From assembly GCA_001310415.1 (NCBI GenBank), contig BAXE01000002.1, positions 62,001 through 126,000 of the forward strand: a DNA stretch of 64,000 nucleotides, in the 5' to 3' direction. The notes beneath the pieces were generated by a model. That model made no database searches and was not told where the DNA came from. It saw only the letters and a list, made by a program, of their open reading frames with translations. Positions 19,369-29,661 of this stretch are shown piece by piece. The position numbers and the translations under genes were made by a program. Every line of letters starts with the position of its first letter. The stretch's first letter is position 1. The DNA is from Enterovibrio sp. JCM 19048 (GTDB lineage: Bacteria; Pseudomonadota; Gammaproteobacteria; Enterobacterales; Vibrionaceae).

Positions 19369-19396
19369 GAAAAAGGCTGTTTAAAACAGCCTTTTT
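19369..19396 (+). terminator. Terminator of bolA
   Basis: Perfect palindrome AAAAAGGCTGTT / AACAGCCTTTTT, ending in T5, 8 bp after the bolA stop. Confidence 0.9.
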
Positions 19397-19695
19397 GATG
19401 TGTCTCACTCCGGCTAAGCGAGCGAAATAGAGGGACAAGGTAACAATAGTCCCGCAAAAAAGGCTGAAAAATGCGGCCATTTGAAATGTTAAAAAAGTCG
19501 GCAAAGTCAACGCATCAAAATTGAGATAAAAACGGTGGGAGTTTGTTTTGTTTTTAACAAAAAGCACACAAAACCTTACCGGTTCAAATTGTGCTCCGGC
19601 TCATACTTATCAACCAGAATTGGCGATACTTTGCTCAGTTGCCGAATTTTCAAGGTGTATCACGGTGTTTGCCGTGGAATAGCATCTTTGGTTGA

Positions 19696-19704
19696 TGGTA
19701 GAAT
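19696..19704 (+). promoter_or_regulatory. Candidate extended -10 for the nqr operon in a 466-bp gap
   Basis: The gap 19397-19862 between the bolA terminator and nqrA has no convincing gene. It holds a TGGTAGAAT extended -10 (19696-19704), which would give a leader of about 150 nt before nqrA, and a small hairpin CACGG/CCGTG at about 19661-19676. No convincing -35 was found, and no tRNA or riboswitch was recognised. Confidence 0.35.
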
Positions 19705-19862
19705 CCACCGCTTGAAAACTGACCCCGCGCCTTCAAATGTTGCGGTTGGTGATGAGGAAGTTGCGAAGGTGAGCGAATGAATCGCTCAACTAGACAGTGG
19801 AAAGTCGTGTATTAAACTGCGCAATAACAGAATTTTTTCCCGTTAATGTAGTGCAAGTGCGT

Positions 19863-21202
19863 ATGATTACAATAAAAAAGGGTTTGGATATCCCAATTGC
19901 AGGGACTCCAGCTCAGGTGATAAATGATGGCCCAGCCATCAAAAAAGTCGCCTTGCTTGGCGAAGAGTACGTTGGCATGCGCCAACGATGCATGTTCGTG
20001 TTGGGGATGTAGTGAAAAAAGGTCAGATTCTTTTCGAAGACAAGAAGAATCCTGGCGTTAAGTTCACTGCTCCTGCAGCAGGTACTGTGGTTGAAATCAA
20101 CCGTGGCGCGAAACGTGTTCTTCAGTCTGTTGTCATCGAAGTAGAAGGCAACGAGCAAGTCACTTTCAATAAACATGAAGCTGCTGAAATCGCAGGACTG
20201 GATCGCCAGGTTATCGTAGATCAACTGGTTGAATCAGGTCTGTGGACGGCGCTTCGTACCCGCCCATTCAGCAAGTCTCCGGCTATTGATGCAACACCAT
20301 CTGCAGTGTTTGTTACTGCGATGGATACCAATCCGCTGGCAGCAAACCCTGAGCTGATCATTAATGAGCAGCAAGAGGCGTTCGTTGCGGGTCTGGATGT
20401 TGTTTCCCGCCTGACCGACGGCAAAGTTTACGTGTGTAAAGGCGAATCAAGCCTGCCACGCAGTAAGCAGTCTAACGTAGAAGAGCAGGTGTTTACCGGT
20501 CCACACCCATCGGGTCTGGTTGGTACTCACATCCACTTCCTGCGTCCTGTTGGTGTTGATGTGCAGGTATGGCACCTGAACTATCAAGATGTTATCGCAT
20601 TCGGTAAGCTTTTCCTTACGGGCGAGCTGTTCACTGATCGCGTTATCTCCCTGGCTGGTCCAGTTGTGAATAATCCACGACTGATCCGTACGCAAATGGG
20701 TGCATCTATCGCCGATATCACCAACAACGAATTGATGCCGGGTGAAATCCGTCTCATCTCTGGCTCCGTACTAAGCGGTACGCAAGCTGGTGGTGTTCAC
20801 GGTTACCTGGGTCGCTTCCACCTTCAGGTGAGCGCACTGCGTGAAGGCCGTGAAAAAGAACTGCTTGGCTGGATTGTTCCGGGCAAGAACAAGTTCTCGG
20901 TTACCCGTGCATTCCTGAGCCAGTTCTTTAAAGGCCAGCTGTTCAACATGACAACCACTACCAATGGTAGTGAGCGTTCAATGGTGCCAATTGGCAGCTA
21001 CGAGCGTGTGATGCCTCTGGACATCGAGCCAACACTGCTGCTTCGTGATATCTGTGCAGGCGATCTGGACAGCATGTCTCAACTGGGTGCGTTGGAACTG
21101 GATCCTGAAGATCTGGCTCTGTGTACATTTGTTTGCCCTGGCAAGTACGATTTTGGCCCTATGCTCCGCGAGTGCCTGGATCAAATTGAGAAGGAAGGGT
21201 AA
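19863..21202 (+). CDS. nqrA: Na+-translocating NADH:quinone reductase subunit A, one frameshift
   Basis: Peripheral cytoplasmic subunit of Na+-NQR, the primary sodium pump of vibrios. Start [14 protein letters not shown] at 19863. The frame breaks near 19984, where one C of a CCC run (R-P-T codons) is missing: GMR / [23 protein letters not shown]. The rest is intact, ending in [13 protein letters not shown]; about 446 aa. First gene of the nqrABCDEF operon; nqrB follows after 3 bp. Confidence 0.96.
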
Positions 21203-21205
21203 TCG

Positions 21206-22448
21206 ATGAGCCTGAAAAAATTCCTTGAAGATATTGAACATCACTTCGAACCGGGCGGTAAGCACGAGAAGTGGTTTGCCCTGTATGAAGCAGTGGCGAC
21301 GGTACTGTACACCCCAGGTCTGGTGACCAAACGTGGTGCGCACGTTCGTGACAGTATCGACCTGAAACGTATCATGATCATGGTTTGGCTGGCTGTTTTC
21401 CCTGCCATGTTCTTCGGTATGTACAACGCCGGTAACCAAGCGGTAATGGCGCTGAATGCCATGTACAGCGGCGATCAGTTTGCAGCCATCATTGGCGGTA
21501 ACTGGCACTACTGGCTGACAGAAATGCTGGGCGGCACCTGTCGTCTGATGCGGGCTGGGGCAGCAAAATGCTGCTGGGCGCGACATACTTCCTGCCAATC
21601 TACGCGACTGTGTTCCTTGTAGGTGGCTTCTGGGAAGTGCTGTTCTGTATGGTACGCAAACATGAAGTTAACGAAGGCTTCTTCGTTACCTCTATTCTGT
21701 TTGCTTTGATCGTTCCTCCAACGCTTCCTCTGTGGCAAGCAGCACTGGGTATTACCTTCGGTGTTGTTGTTGCGAAAGAAATCTTTGGTGGTACGGGCCG
21801 TAACTTCCTGAACCCTGCGCTGGCTGGTCGTGCATTCCTGTTCTTTGCATACCCTGCACAGATCTCTGGTGACCTGGTTTGGACTGCGGCTGACGGTTTC
21901 TCTGGTGCAACGGCTCTGAGTCAGTGGCTCAAGGCGGCCAAGGTGCGCTGGTAAACAACGTAACCGGTCAAACCATCAGCTGGATGGATGCTTTCATTGG
22001 TAACATCCCAGGCTCTATTGGTGAAGTGTCAACGCTGGCAATCTTCATTGGTGGTGCGATGATCATCGCGATGCGTATTGCATCGTGGCGTATCGTAGTG
22101 GGTACCATGATTGGTCTGGTTGCAACTGCAACGCTGTTCAACATCATTGGCTCAACCACTAACCCTATGTTCAGCATGCCTTGGCACTGGCACCTGGTTC
22201 TGGGTGGTTTTGCATTCGGTATGATGTTCATGGCAACTGACCCAGTATCGGCGTCGTTCACCAACAAAGCGAAATGGTGGTACGGCATCCTGATTGGTGC
22301 GATGGCAGTGATGATTCGTGTCGTTAACCCAGCATACCCAGAGGGTATGATGCTGGCGATTCTGTTCGCGAACCTGTTTGCACCGCTGTTCGACAACCTG
22401 GTAATCCAGGGCAACATCAAACGGAGACTGGCTCGTGTCAAGCAATAA
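21206..22448 (+). CDS. nqrB: Na+-NQR subunit B, two frameshifts
   Basis: Membrane subunit carrying riboflavin and a covalent FMN. Seen: N-terminal [27 protein letters not shown], several TM helices, [29 protein letters not shown], and SGATALS, whose threonine is the FMN attachment site in the family. Breaks near 21538 (after LTEMLGG) and near 21935 (SQW-LKAA / [14 protein letters not shown]). About 414 aa restored, the normal length. Overlaps nqrC by 14 bp. A real double null would abolish the pump, so errors are more likely. Confidence 0.96.
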
Positions 22449-23217
22449 CGATAGCATTAAAAAAACGCTGGCCGTAGTTGTCGCCCTGAGCCTGGTGTGT
22501 TCAGTGGTGGTATCTTTCGCGGCAGTCTCTCTGCGCCCTCTGCAAGAGAAGAACGCCGTGCTGGACGTACAGCGCAACATCCTCTCGGTTGCCGGCATTG
22601 ATGCAAAAGGCGACATCCAAAAGACGTTTGCTGAGTTCATCGAGCCGCGCCTGGTTGACCTGAAAACAGGTGACTTCGTAGGTACCGTTGAAGAAGCAGA
22701 AGCTTACGACCAACGCGTTGCTGCTAGTGACCCTTCAAAGTCAGTGAAACTGGCTGCCGAAGAAGACCTGGCGAAGATCGGCCGTCGTGCGAATCTGGCG
22801 AAAGTGTTCCTTGTGAAAGATGCACAAGGTGGCATTCGTGAAGTGATTCTGCCAATGCACGGTAACGGTCTGTGGTCAATGATGTACGCGTTTGTTGCAG
22901 TTGAAACTGATGGCAACACCGTGGGTGGTCTGACTTACTACCAGCAGGGTGAAACCCCGGGACTGGGTGGTGAGATTGAGAACCCACGTTGGAAATCTCA
23001 GTTTGAAGGCAAACTGCTGTTTGATGACAAAGGTCAACCAGCAATCCGTATCGTGAAAGGCGGTGCACAGCCTGGAGACATCCACGGCATCGACGGCCTG
23101 TCAGGTGCAACCCTGACCTCTAACGGTGTGCAACATACCTTCGACTTCTGGCTGGGTGACAACGGCTTTGGCCCATTCCTGAAGAAGGTTCAGAAGGGAG
23201 AGCTGATCAATGGCTGA
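22435..23217 (+). CDS. nqrC: Na+-NQR subunit C
   Basis: 260-aa subunit with one N-terminal TM helix ([20 protein letters not shown]) and a periplasmic FMN-binding domain; the covalent FMN threonine lies in [19 protein letters not shown] start inside the end of nqrB, and its stop overlaps nqrD by 8 bp, so translation is coupled. FMN is attached by ApbE, encoded downstream. Intact. Confidence 0.97.
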   Translation: MSSNNDSIKKTLAVVVALSLVCSVVVSFAAVSLRPLQEKNAVLDVQRNILSVAGIDAKGDIQKTFAEFIEPRLVDLKTGDFVGTVEEAEAYDQRVAASDPSKSVKLAAEEDLAKIGRRANLAKVFLVKDAQGGIREVILPMHGNGLWSMMYAFVAVETDGNTVGGLTYYQQGETPGLGGEIENPRWKSQFEGKLLFDDKGQPAIRIVKGGAQPGDIHGIDGLSGATLTSNGVQHTFDFWLGDNGFGPFLKKVQKGELING

Positions 23218-23842
23218 TACTAAAGAACTGAAAAAGAACCTTTGGTCCCCATTGCTGGACAACAACCCGATTGCCCTTCAGGTACTGGGTGTATGTTCTG
23301 CTCTGGCGGTAACGACCAAGCTGGAAACAGCGTTTGTAATGACCCTTGCGGTAACGTTCGTAACAGCGTTTTCTAACCTGTTCGTTTCCCTGATCCGTAA
23401 GCACATCCCTAACTCTGTACGTATCATCGTACAGATGGCGATCATTGCATCTCTGGTAATCGTGGTTGACCAAATCCTGAAAGCATACGTTTATGACATT
23501 TCTAAACAGCTTTCTGTATTCGTTGGTCTGATCATTACTAACTGTATCGTAATGGGTCGTGCTGAAGCGTACGCGATGAAGTCTGCTCCATTGCCATCGT
23601 TCATCGATGGTATCGGTAACGGTTTGGGCTACGGCTTTGTACTGATCACTGTTGGCTTCTTCCGTGAACTGTTGGGCTCAGGCAAGCTGTTTGGCGTGTC
23701 TATCCTGCCTCTGACGTCGGAAGGTGGCTGGTACCAGCCTAACGGTCTGATGCTGCTGGCGCCATCAGCGTTCTTCCTGATCGGTTTCCTGATTTGGATT
23801 GTACGTACGTTCAAACCTGAACAAATCGAAGCGAAGGAGTAA
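23210..23842 (+). CDS. nqrD: Na+-NQR subunit D
   Basis: 210-aa integral membrane subunit with six hydrophobic segments, homologous to RnfE and NqrE. Conserved [20 protein letters not shown] includes the TNC cysteine that helps ligand an intramembrane iron centre shared with NqrE. Intact; nqrE starts 7 bp later. Confidence 0.96.
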   Translation: MADTKELKKNLWSPLLDNNPIALQVLGVCSALAVTTKLETAFVMTLAVTFVTAFSNLFVSLIRKHIPNSVRIIVQMAIIASLVIVVDQILKAYVYDISKQLSVFVGLIITNCIVMGRAEAYAMKSAPLPSFIDGIGNGLGYGFVLITVGFFRELLGSGKLFGVSILPLTSEGGWYQPNGLMLLAPSAFFLIGFLIWIVRTFKPEQIEAKE

Positions 23843-23849
23843 GAACGCA

Positions 23850-24446
23850 ATGGAACATTACATTAGCCTGATGGTGCGCTCGATCTTCATCGAGAATATG
23901 GCACTCGCGTTTTTCCTGGGTATGTGTACCTTCCTGGCCGTTTCAAAGAAGGTTAAAACTTCGTTTGGTTTGGGTGTGGCCGTTACCGTTGTACTGACTA
24001 TTGCAGTGCCGGTGAACAACCTGGTTTACAACTTGATCCTGAAAGACGGTGCATTGGTTCAGGGCGTTGACCTGAGCTTCCTGAACTTCATTACCTTCAT
24101 CGGTGTTATCGCGGCGCTGGTACAGATTCTAGAAATGATTCTGGACCGCTTCTTCCCGCCGCTATACAACGCACTGGGTATCTTCCTGCCGCTGATCACA
24201 GTTAACTGTGCGATCTTCGGTGGTGTGTCCTTCATGGTACAGCGTGATTACAACTTTGCTGAATCAGTCGTTTACGGCTTCGGTTCTGGTATTGGTTGGA
24301 TGCTGGCGATTGTGGCACTGGCAGGTATCCGTGAGAAGATGAAGTACTCTGACGTGCCGCCTGCGCTGCGTGGTCTGGGTATTACCTTCATCACTGTAGG
24401 TCTGATGGCGTTGGGCTTTATGTCTTTCTCCGGTGTTCAACTGTAA
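23850..24446 (+). CDS. nqrE: Na+-NQR subunit E
   Basis: 198-aa membrane subunit; start [13 protein letters not shown] at 23850 chosen because the upstream extension is out of family and overlaps nqrD. Six TM segments; cysteines in [14 protein letters not shown] and [16 protein letters not shown] correspond to the iron-centre ligands shared with NqrD. Intact; followed 31 bp later by nqrF. Confidence 0.97.
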   Translation: MEHYISLMVRSIFIENMALAFFLGMCTFLAVSKKVKTSFGLGVAVTVVLTIAVPVNNLVYNLILKDGALVQGVDLSFLNFITFIGVIAALVQILEMILDRFFPPLYNALGIFLPLITVNCAIFGGVSFMVQRDYNFAESVVYGFGSGIGWMLAIVALAGIREKMKYSDVPPALRGLGITFITVGLMALGFMSFSGVQL

Positions 24447-24477
24447 GTCGGGTAAACCGCGAATTAAGGAATAGTCA

Positions 24478-25701
24478 ATGGACATTATTCTTGGTGTAGT
24501 GATGTTTACTCTAATTGTACTGGCACTGGTACTGGTGATTTTGTTCGCCAAATCCAAGCTGGTACCTTCAGGTGACATCACCATCGCCGTAAACGGCGAT
24601 CCAAATCTGGCAATTACTACCCAACCGGGCGGTAAATTGCTGGGTGCACTGGCAGGTGCCGGTGTATTCGTTTCATCAGCTTGTGGTGGCGGTGGCTCTT
24701 GTGGCCAGTGTCGCGTAAAAGTGAAATCAGGTGGTGGCGACATTCTGCCAACCGAACTGGATCACATCAGCAAAGGTGAAGCACGTGAAGGCGAGCGTCT
24801 TGCATGTCAGGTTGCAATGAAAACTGACATGGAAATCGAGCTGCCAGAAGAAATCTTCGGTGTGAAGAAGTGGGAATGTACTGTTATCTCTAACGATAAC
24901 AAAGCAACCTTCATCAAAGAGCTGAAGCTTCAAATTCCAGACGGCGAGTCAGTACCGTTCCGTGCGGGTGGTTACATCCAAATCGAAGCGCCTGCTCACC
25001 ACGTTAAGTATGCAGACTACGATATTCCACAAGAATACCGTGAGGACTGGGAGAAGTTTAACCTGTTCCGTTACGAGTCCAAGGTTAACGAAGAAACTAT
25101 CCGTGCATACTCAATGGCGAACTACCCAGAAGAGTTCGGCATCATCATGCTGAACGTGCGTATCGCTACGCCGCCACCTAACAATCCAGACGTGCCACCA
25201 GGCATCATGTCTTCGTACATCTGGTCTCTGAAAGCGGGTGACAAGTGTACTATTTCTGGTCCGTTCGGTGAGTTCTTCGCGAAAGATACAGATGCAGAGA
25301 TGGTATTTGTGGGCGGTGGTGCAGGTATGGCACCAATGCGTTCTCACATCTTCGACCAACTGAAGCGTCTGAAGTCTAAGCGTAAGATGTCTTTCTGGTA
25401 CGGTGCGCGTTCTAAGCGTGAAATGTTCTACGTAGAAGATTTCGATGGCTTGGCTGCAGAAAACGAAAACTTCGTTTGGCATTGTGCGCTGTCTGATCCT
25501 CTGCCAGAGGACAACTGGGATGGCTACACTGGCTTCATCCACAACGTACTGTTCGAAAACTACCTGAAAGATCACGAAGCGCCTGAAGATTGTGAGTTCT
25601 ACATGTGTGGTCCTCCAATGATGAACGCGGCCGTGATTGGTATGCTGAAAGACCTGGGTGTTGAAGATGAAAACATCCTGCTGGATGACTTCGGTGGTTA
25701 A
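24478..25701 (+). CDS. nqrF: Na+-NQR subunit F (NADH-oxidising)
   Basis: 407-aa entry subunit taking electrons from NADH. One N-terminal TM ([21 protein letters not shown]), a 2Fe-2S ferredoxin domain with cysteines in [14 protein letters not shown] and RLACQV, an FAD domain with RAYSMANYP, and an NADH domain with [13 protein letters not shown] and the C-terminal [13 protein letters not shown]. Intact; ends at a clear terminator. Confidence 0.98.
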   Translation: MDIILGVVMFTLIVLALVLVILFAKSKLVPSGDITIAVNGDPNLAITTQPGGKLLGALAGAGVFVSSACGGGGSCGQCRVKVKSGGGDILPTELDHISKGEAREGERLACQVAMKTDMEIELPEEIFGVKKWECTVISNDNKATFIKELKLQIPDGESVPFRAGGYIQIEAPAHHVKYADYDIPQEYREDWEKFNLFRYESKVNEETIRAYSMANYPEEFGIIMLNVRIATPPPNNPDVPPGIMSSYIWSLKAGDKCTISGPFGEFFAKDTDAEMVFVGGGAGMAPMRSHIFDQLKRLKSKRKMSFWYGARSKREMFYVEDFDGLAAENENFVWHCALSDPLPEDNWDGYTGFIHNVLFENYLKDHEAPEDCEFYMCGPPMMNAAVIGMLKDLGVEDENILLDDFGG

Positions 25702-25721
25702 TCACCGCTGCATCTAAGTGA

Positions 25722-25757
25722 TAAATGGCTGGCCTTAGGGTCAGCCATTTTGTCTTT
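25722..25757 (+). terminator. Terminator of nqrA-F
   Basis: AATGGCTG / CAGCCATT hairpin with short internal mismatch, followed by a T-rich stretch TTTTGTCTTTT, 20 bp after nqrF. Confidence 0.75.
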
Positions 25758-25895
25758 TGTTATCACTGACATTACTCCAGCCGTCAGTTCTTCGCTTTAA
25801 TCAGACAGAATCATTGTTTTCTCAATGGCTTATTTTCGCTACTACAGTCGAAAGTGATTCTTTCTGATCTTTTATTCAATCAACTGGAAGATGTA

Positions 25896-26917
25896 ATGAA
25901 AAAACTCCTGTTGTTAGCCGGTCTTTGTATCAGCAGTTTGTTGGTGTTGGCAGGGTGTGAGCAAGCGCCAAAGCAGTTTCACCTTACTGGATCTACCATG
26001 GGGACGTACTATTCAGTTAAGTATCTTGCTGAAGGTGCCCTGCCCGATGAGAAAGCCATTCAGGCGGAAATTGATGCACGTCTGGAGTTGGTGAATGATC
26101 AGATGTCTACCTACCGTAAAACCTCTGAACTAAGTCAGTTCAACCAGCAGACATCGGGTGAACCCTTTGTGGTTTCAGCGGACACTGCGAAAGTGGTTTC
26201 GGAAGCAATTCGTCTGAATCATCTGTCCGGTGGCGCACTGGATGTGACGGTAGGTCCTTTGGTAAATCTGTGGGGCTTTGGTCCGGAAGGTCGTCCGGAT
26301 CGCGTTCCGACCGACGAGCAGATCGCTGAGCGCCGCGCGATGACAGGCATAGAGCACCTCAGCGTTGATGGCAATGCATTGATCAAAACCAACCCAAGCC
26401 TGTATGTGGATTTATCCTCAATCGCGAAAGGGTTTGGCGTGGATGTGGTTGCCGACTATCTGGCGTCGCTGGGTATTCACAACTTTCTGGTTGAGATTGG
26501 CGGTGAGCTACAGCTGAAAGGCGTAAATGGTGAAGGTCAGCATGGCGTATCGCCATTGAAAAGCCGACTGCAGAGCAACAAACTGTGCAGGAAATCATTG
26601 CGCCGGGTGATATGGGAATCGCGACATCTGGTGACTACCGTAACTACTTTGAAGAAAACGGCGTGAGATACTCGCACACCATTAACCCGGAAACCGCGAA
26701 GCCGATTAATCACCGTTTGGTGTCTGTGACTGTGCTGGATAAATCCTGCATGACGGCAGATGGCCTGTCGACGGCGTTTATGGTGATGGGGCCAGAAAAA
26801 GCGCTGGCATTGGCTAACCAGGAAAATATTCCTGCATTTTTCATCGTAAAAACCGATAATGGATTCGAAGAGATTGCATCGGATGCGTTCAAACCATATT
26901 TAAAGAGTAAAGGGTAA
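25896..26917 (+). CDS. apbE: FAD:protein FMN transferase ApbE, one frameshift
   Basis: Mg2+-dependent flavin transferase that attaches FMN to threonines of NqrB and NqrC. Lipoprotein signal with lipobox LAGC, then LTGSTMGTYYSVKY, DVTVGPLVNLWGFGP, LSSIAKGFGVDVVADYL and EIGGELQLKG. Frame breaks near 26540 (GEGQ / WRIAIEKP), then EIIAPGDMGIATSGDYRNYF and YSHTINPETAKPI and SCMTADGLSTAFMVMG complete the domain. Start at 25896 chosen for the signal peptide. About 340 aa. nqrM follows 4 bp later, so apbE-nqrM are a maturation pair for the upstream nqr operon. Confidence 0.95.
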
Positions 26918-26921
26918 CGAG

Positions 26922-27143
26922 ATGTCTGTTTATCTGATCACATTTGCTGTGTTTGTGCTGGTGATTGCGGGAATGGCGATTGGCTTTATTGTCCAGCGTA
27001 AGACCATTAGTGGCAGCTGTGGTGGTTTGGGCTCAATCGGCATTGAGAAAGAGTGCGATTGCCCCGAGCCTTGTGATGCTCGTAAGAAGCGTGAAGCTCG
27101 CGCAGCGAAAGCTGAAGAGTGGAAGAAAAACCAAATCATCTAA
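26922..27143 (+). CDS. nqrM: Na+-NQR maturation protein NqrM
   Basis: 73-aa (DUF539) protein: one TM helix (VYLITFAVFVLVIAGMAIGFI) and four cysteines in SCGGLGS and ECDCPEPCDARKKRE, as known for NqrM, which is needed to build the iron centre in NqrD/NqrE. Basic C-terminal tail. Immediately follows apbE. Confidence 0.96.
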   Translation: MSVYLITFAVFVLVIAGMAIGFIVQRKTISGSCGGLGSIGIEKECDCPEPCDARKKREARAAKAEEWKKNQII

Positions 27144-27147
27144 GCCA

Positions 27148-27175
27148 GAAAGACCAGCGCAAGCTGGTCTTTTTC
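27148..27175 (+). terminator. Terminator of apbE-nqrM
   Basis: AAAGACCAGC / GCTGGTCTTT stem with a GCAA tetraloop and a T-rich tail. Confidence 0.9.
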
Positions 27176-27202
27176 TTTAACGGTGACTTGCTACAACGTC
27201 GT

Positions 27203-28423
27203 TTAATAGACCAATACATTCCGGCCGCGCCGTTTGGCCTTGTAAAGGTTATCATCGGCCTGCCTGAGTAAAATATTGACCGGCTGGACACCGGTAGCCA
27301 TGCCGATACTGACAGTAAACCGCACTTTCTCCTCGTCCACCGACACTTCGTGAGCTTCGATAACCGCTTTCAGCCTTGCCAGCTCATCGACAAATGTATT
27401 CACATCCTCGGTATCCAGCACCACAAACTCTTCGCCTCCGAACCGGGCGGGCAGGGCGGTGGAGAAAAACGAGCCCAACAGTGATCCCAGCGCCTGCAAA
27501 ATCATGTCCCCTCCGTCATGGCCATATTTGTCATTGATGGTTTTGAAGTTATCTACGTCTATCATGGCGACAGATTTCAATGGGGAAGAAGTTTGTGCTG
27601 CGCGGTGGAAGAAGTACCGGCGGTTCCATAGCTGGGTAAGCTCATCGCGGTTGGCAAGGTTGAAAAGCTGCGCGTTGGCATCCTGGATTTCGAGCACCGA
27701 ATGTAGGCGGCAATACAGCTCTTCTTTCGTGAACGGTTTGTCGAGGTAGTCATTCGCCCCTGCCTTTAAAAACTGGGACACCAGATCTTTGGATTTAGAG
27801 GCGGATAACCCAACAATAGCTAAATCATCCCGCGTTTTTATCTGACGCAGCTCATGGGTCAGGGCGACACCATCCATATTGGGCATAGCATGATCAGTGA
27901 TAACCAGGCAAATGTCGGGTTCTTGGTCATATTTTTCCAACGCATCCAGTCCATCAACCGCGCTGATGACAGTCAGGTTTTGCCGTTCAAGCAAATCGGT
28001 AAGGTATTCACGCATCGACAGCGAGTCATCGACGACCAGGGCCTTTTTATTTTTGTTGCGCACCAGTCTGTTTAACAGGGGAACGATAAAGCTAAGTGAC
28101 ACCACGCTGTCTTTGAGCAGGTAATCGAGGATGCCTTTATTCAGCATCAACTCCCTGTCGTGTTTGTTGCTGTTTCCTGTCAGTACGATAGTGCGGTAAT
28201 TTTTATCCAGTACATGATCGATCACTTCACCGCGCGGAGCATCAGGCAGGTTGTAATCCAAGACGGCACAAAGAAGATCAGGTGAGTCTTGCAGGAAAAG
28301 TTCGGTATCGGCATAAGAGCTGAGGATGGTCGTCCTGTAGCCAGCATCAGCCAGAAGGTCTTTGATATATTGTTGAAAAACAGGGCTGTCTTCCACGACA
28401 AGGACGTGTTTTGACTCCGTCAT
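27203..28423 (-). CDS. Two-receiver response regulator with diguanylate cyclase domain
   Basis: 406 aa: receiver 1 (about 5-120, phosphoacceptor region VLDYNLPDAP), receiver 2 (about 125-245, acceptor in VITDHAMPNMDG, conserved lysine in LDKPFTKEEL), and a GGDEF domain (about 260-405) with the active-site motif RFGGEEFVVL; DVDNFKTINDKYGHDGGD is also conserved. No RxxD inhibitory site immediately before the motif. So it is likely an active c-di-GMP synthase whose phosphorylation source is unknown; no histidine kinase gene lies beside it. Divergent from dinB, own short intergenic promoter region. Intact. Confidence 0.92.
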   Translation of the reverse strand: MTESKHVLVVEDSPVFQQYIKDLLADAGYRTTILSSYADTELFLQDSPDLLCAVLDYNLPDAPRGEVIDHVLDKNYRTIVLTGNSNKHDRELMLNKGILDYLLKDSVVSLSFIVPLLNRLVRNKNKKALVVDDSLSMREYLTDLLERQNLTVISAVDGLDALEKYDQEPDICLVITDHAMPNMDGVALTHELRQIKTRDDLAIVGLSASKSKDLVSQFLKAGANDYLDKPFTKEELYCRLHSVLEIQDANAQLFNLANRDELTQLWNRRYFFHRAAQTSSPLKSVAMIDVDNFKTINDKYGHDGGDMILQALGSLLGSFFSTALPARFGGEEFVVLDTEDVNTFVDELARLKAVIEAHEVSVDEEKVRFTVSIGMATGVQPVNILLRQADDNLYKAKRRGRNVLVY

Positions 28424-28500
28424 ACCGATGTACCGCCTGAGAGTAACGTGCAGAAGTGCTTACTAACAATATAGTCTTTTAGGTGAGACTTGAGGCTGGA

Positions 28501-28536
28501 TTGACAATTAACAAGATACTGTTTATATATACAGCT
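28501..28536 (+). promoter_or_regulatory. dinB promoter with overlapping LexA (SOS) box
   Basis: TTGACA (28501-28506), 17-bp spacer, TATATA (28524-28529). The LexA box TACTGTTTATATATACAGCT (28517-28536) covers the -10 and matches the consensus CTGT-N8-ACAG exactly in both half-sites. Confidence 0.9.
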
Positions 28537-28558
28537 AATTGTCAGTGGCAACGTTACT

Positions 28559-29619
28559 ATGAGAAAGATAATCCACGTAGACATGGACTGTTTTTATGCA
28601 GCGGTAGAAATGCGGGATAACCCGGCGCTGCGTGATATTCCTTTGGCTATCGGCGGTTCAGAAAAACGCGTGGGGTGATTTCTACCTGCAATTATCTGGC
28701 GCGTAAATTTGGCGTGCGCTCTGCGATGGCGACGGCTCATGCCCTGAAATTATGTCCCAACCTTACCGTTATCCGTGGTGATATGGCGAAATACAAAGCT
28801 GTGTCGTCACAGATCCGCGCGATCTTTTCCCGCTATACCGACAAAATCGAACCCCTTTCCCTTGATGAAGCGTACCTGGATGTAAGTGACTGCTTACTTT
28901 TTCGTGGCTCTGCTACCCTTATCGCCGAAGATATCCGACGCGCTATCCGTGAAGAGTTGGGTCTGACAGCCTCAGCCGGTGTGGCGCCTGTGAAGTTTAT
29001 CGCCAAAGTTGCTTCGGATATGAACAAACCCGACGGTATGTTCATTATCACTCCGGGCGAAATTGACGGCTTTGTAAAGACCCTGCCATTGGAGAAAATA
29101 CCCGGTGTCGGAAAAGTAACACTCGCCAAACTGCATGAGCTGGGGCTGTTCACCGGTGAAGATGTGCAAGCCTATGACCGCACGGCATTGTTGCAGCGGT
29201 TTGGGAAATTTGGGCAATCACTCTGGAACCGCTGCCACGGTATCGATGACCGCAACGTCGAAACCTCTCGGGTTCGTAAATCTGTCGGGGTGGAGCGCAC
29301 TTTGCCACAAGACATCCAGACTGAAGAAGAGTGTTTGGCGGTGATGGTGTCTTTGTATGAAGAGATGAAAACAAGGCTGGAGCGGGTATGCCCTTCATTT
29401 GAAATTGCCCGTCAGGGGGTGAAACTGAAATTCTCCGATTTTCAGCAAACCACGGTCGAGCACAGACAGTGGATGTATGATGAATCCCAGTTCCCGGCAC
29501 TGTTGCGAGAAGCGTTGGGACGCCAGCAGGGAAGGGGAGTTCGCCTAATCGGACTCAACGTCGGGCTTAAAGCGGAAGACAGCACCCAACCCTCCCAACT
29601 GGCTTTTGACTGGTCATAA
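28559..29619 (+). CDS. dinB: DNA polymerase IV, one frameshift
   Basis: Y-family translesion polymerase, SOS-induced. Start [22 protein letters not shown] (catalytic Asp in VDMDCF). The frame breaks near 28668, where a missing C in an arginine codon turns [19 protein letters not shown] into a stop. Then catalytic [10 protein letters not shown], the helix-hairpin-helix KIPGVGKVT, and a little-finger domain ending in AFDWS. About 353 aa restored, equal to E. coli DinB (351). LexA box upstream, terminator 2 bp downstream. Confidence 0.95.
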
Positions 29620-29620
29620 A

Positions 29621-29644
29621 AAAGAGCGCCTGAGCGCTCTTTTT
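29621..29644. terminator. Terminator between dinB and pepD
   Basis: AAAGAGCGC / GCGCTCTTT stem, CTGA loop, T5 on the plus strand and A-run on the other, so usable by both convergent genes. Confidence 0.85.
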
Positions 29645-29661
29645 CAACGAAATAAAAGGGA

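Noticed and set aside
19580-19605. GGTTCAAATTGTGC, resembling a tRNA T-arm
   Set aside because: No acceptor stem, D-arm or anticodon arm could be folded around it.
19535-19780. 81-codon open frame between bolA and nqrA
   Set aside because: It crosses the probable nqr promoter, lacks a ribosome site and has no family pattern.
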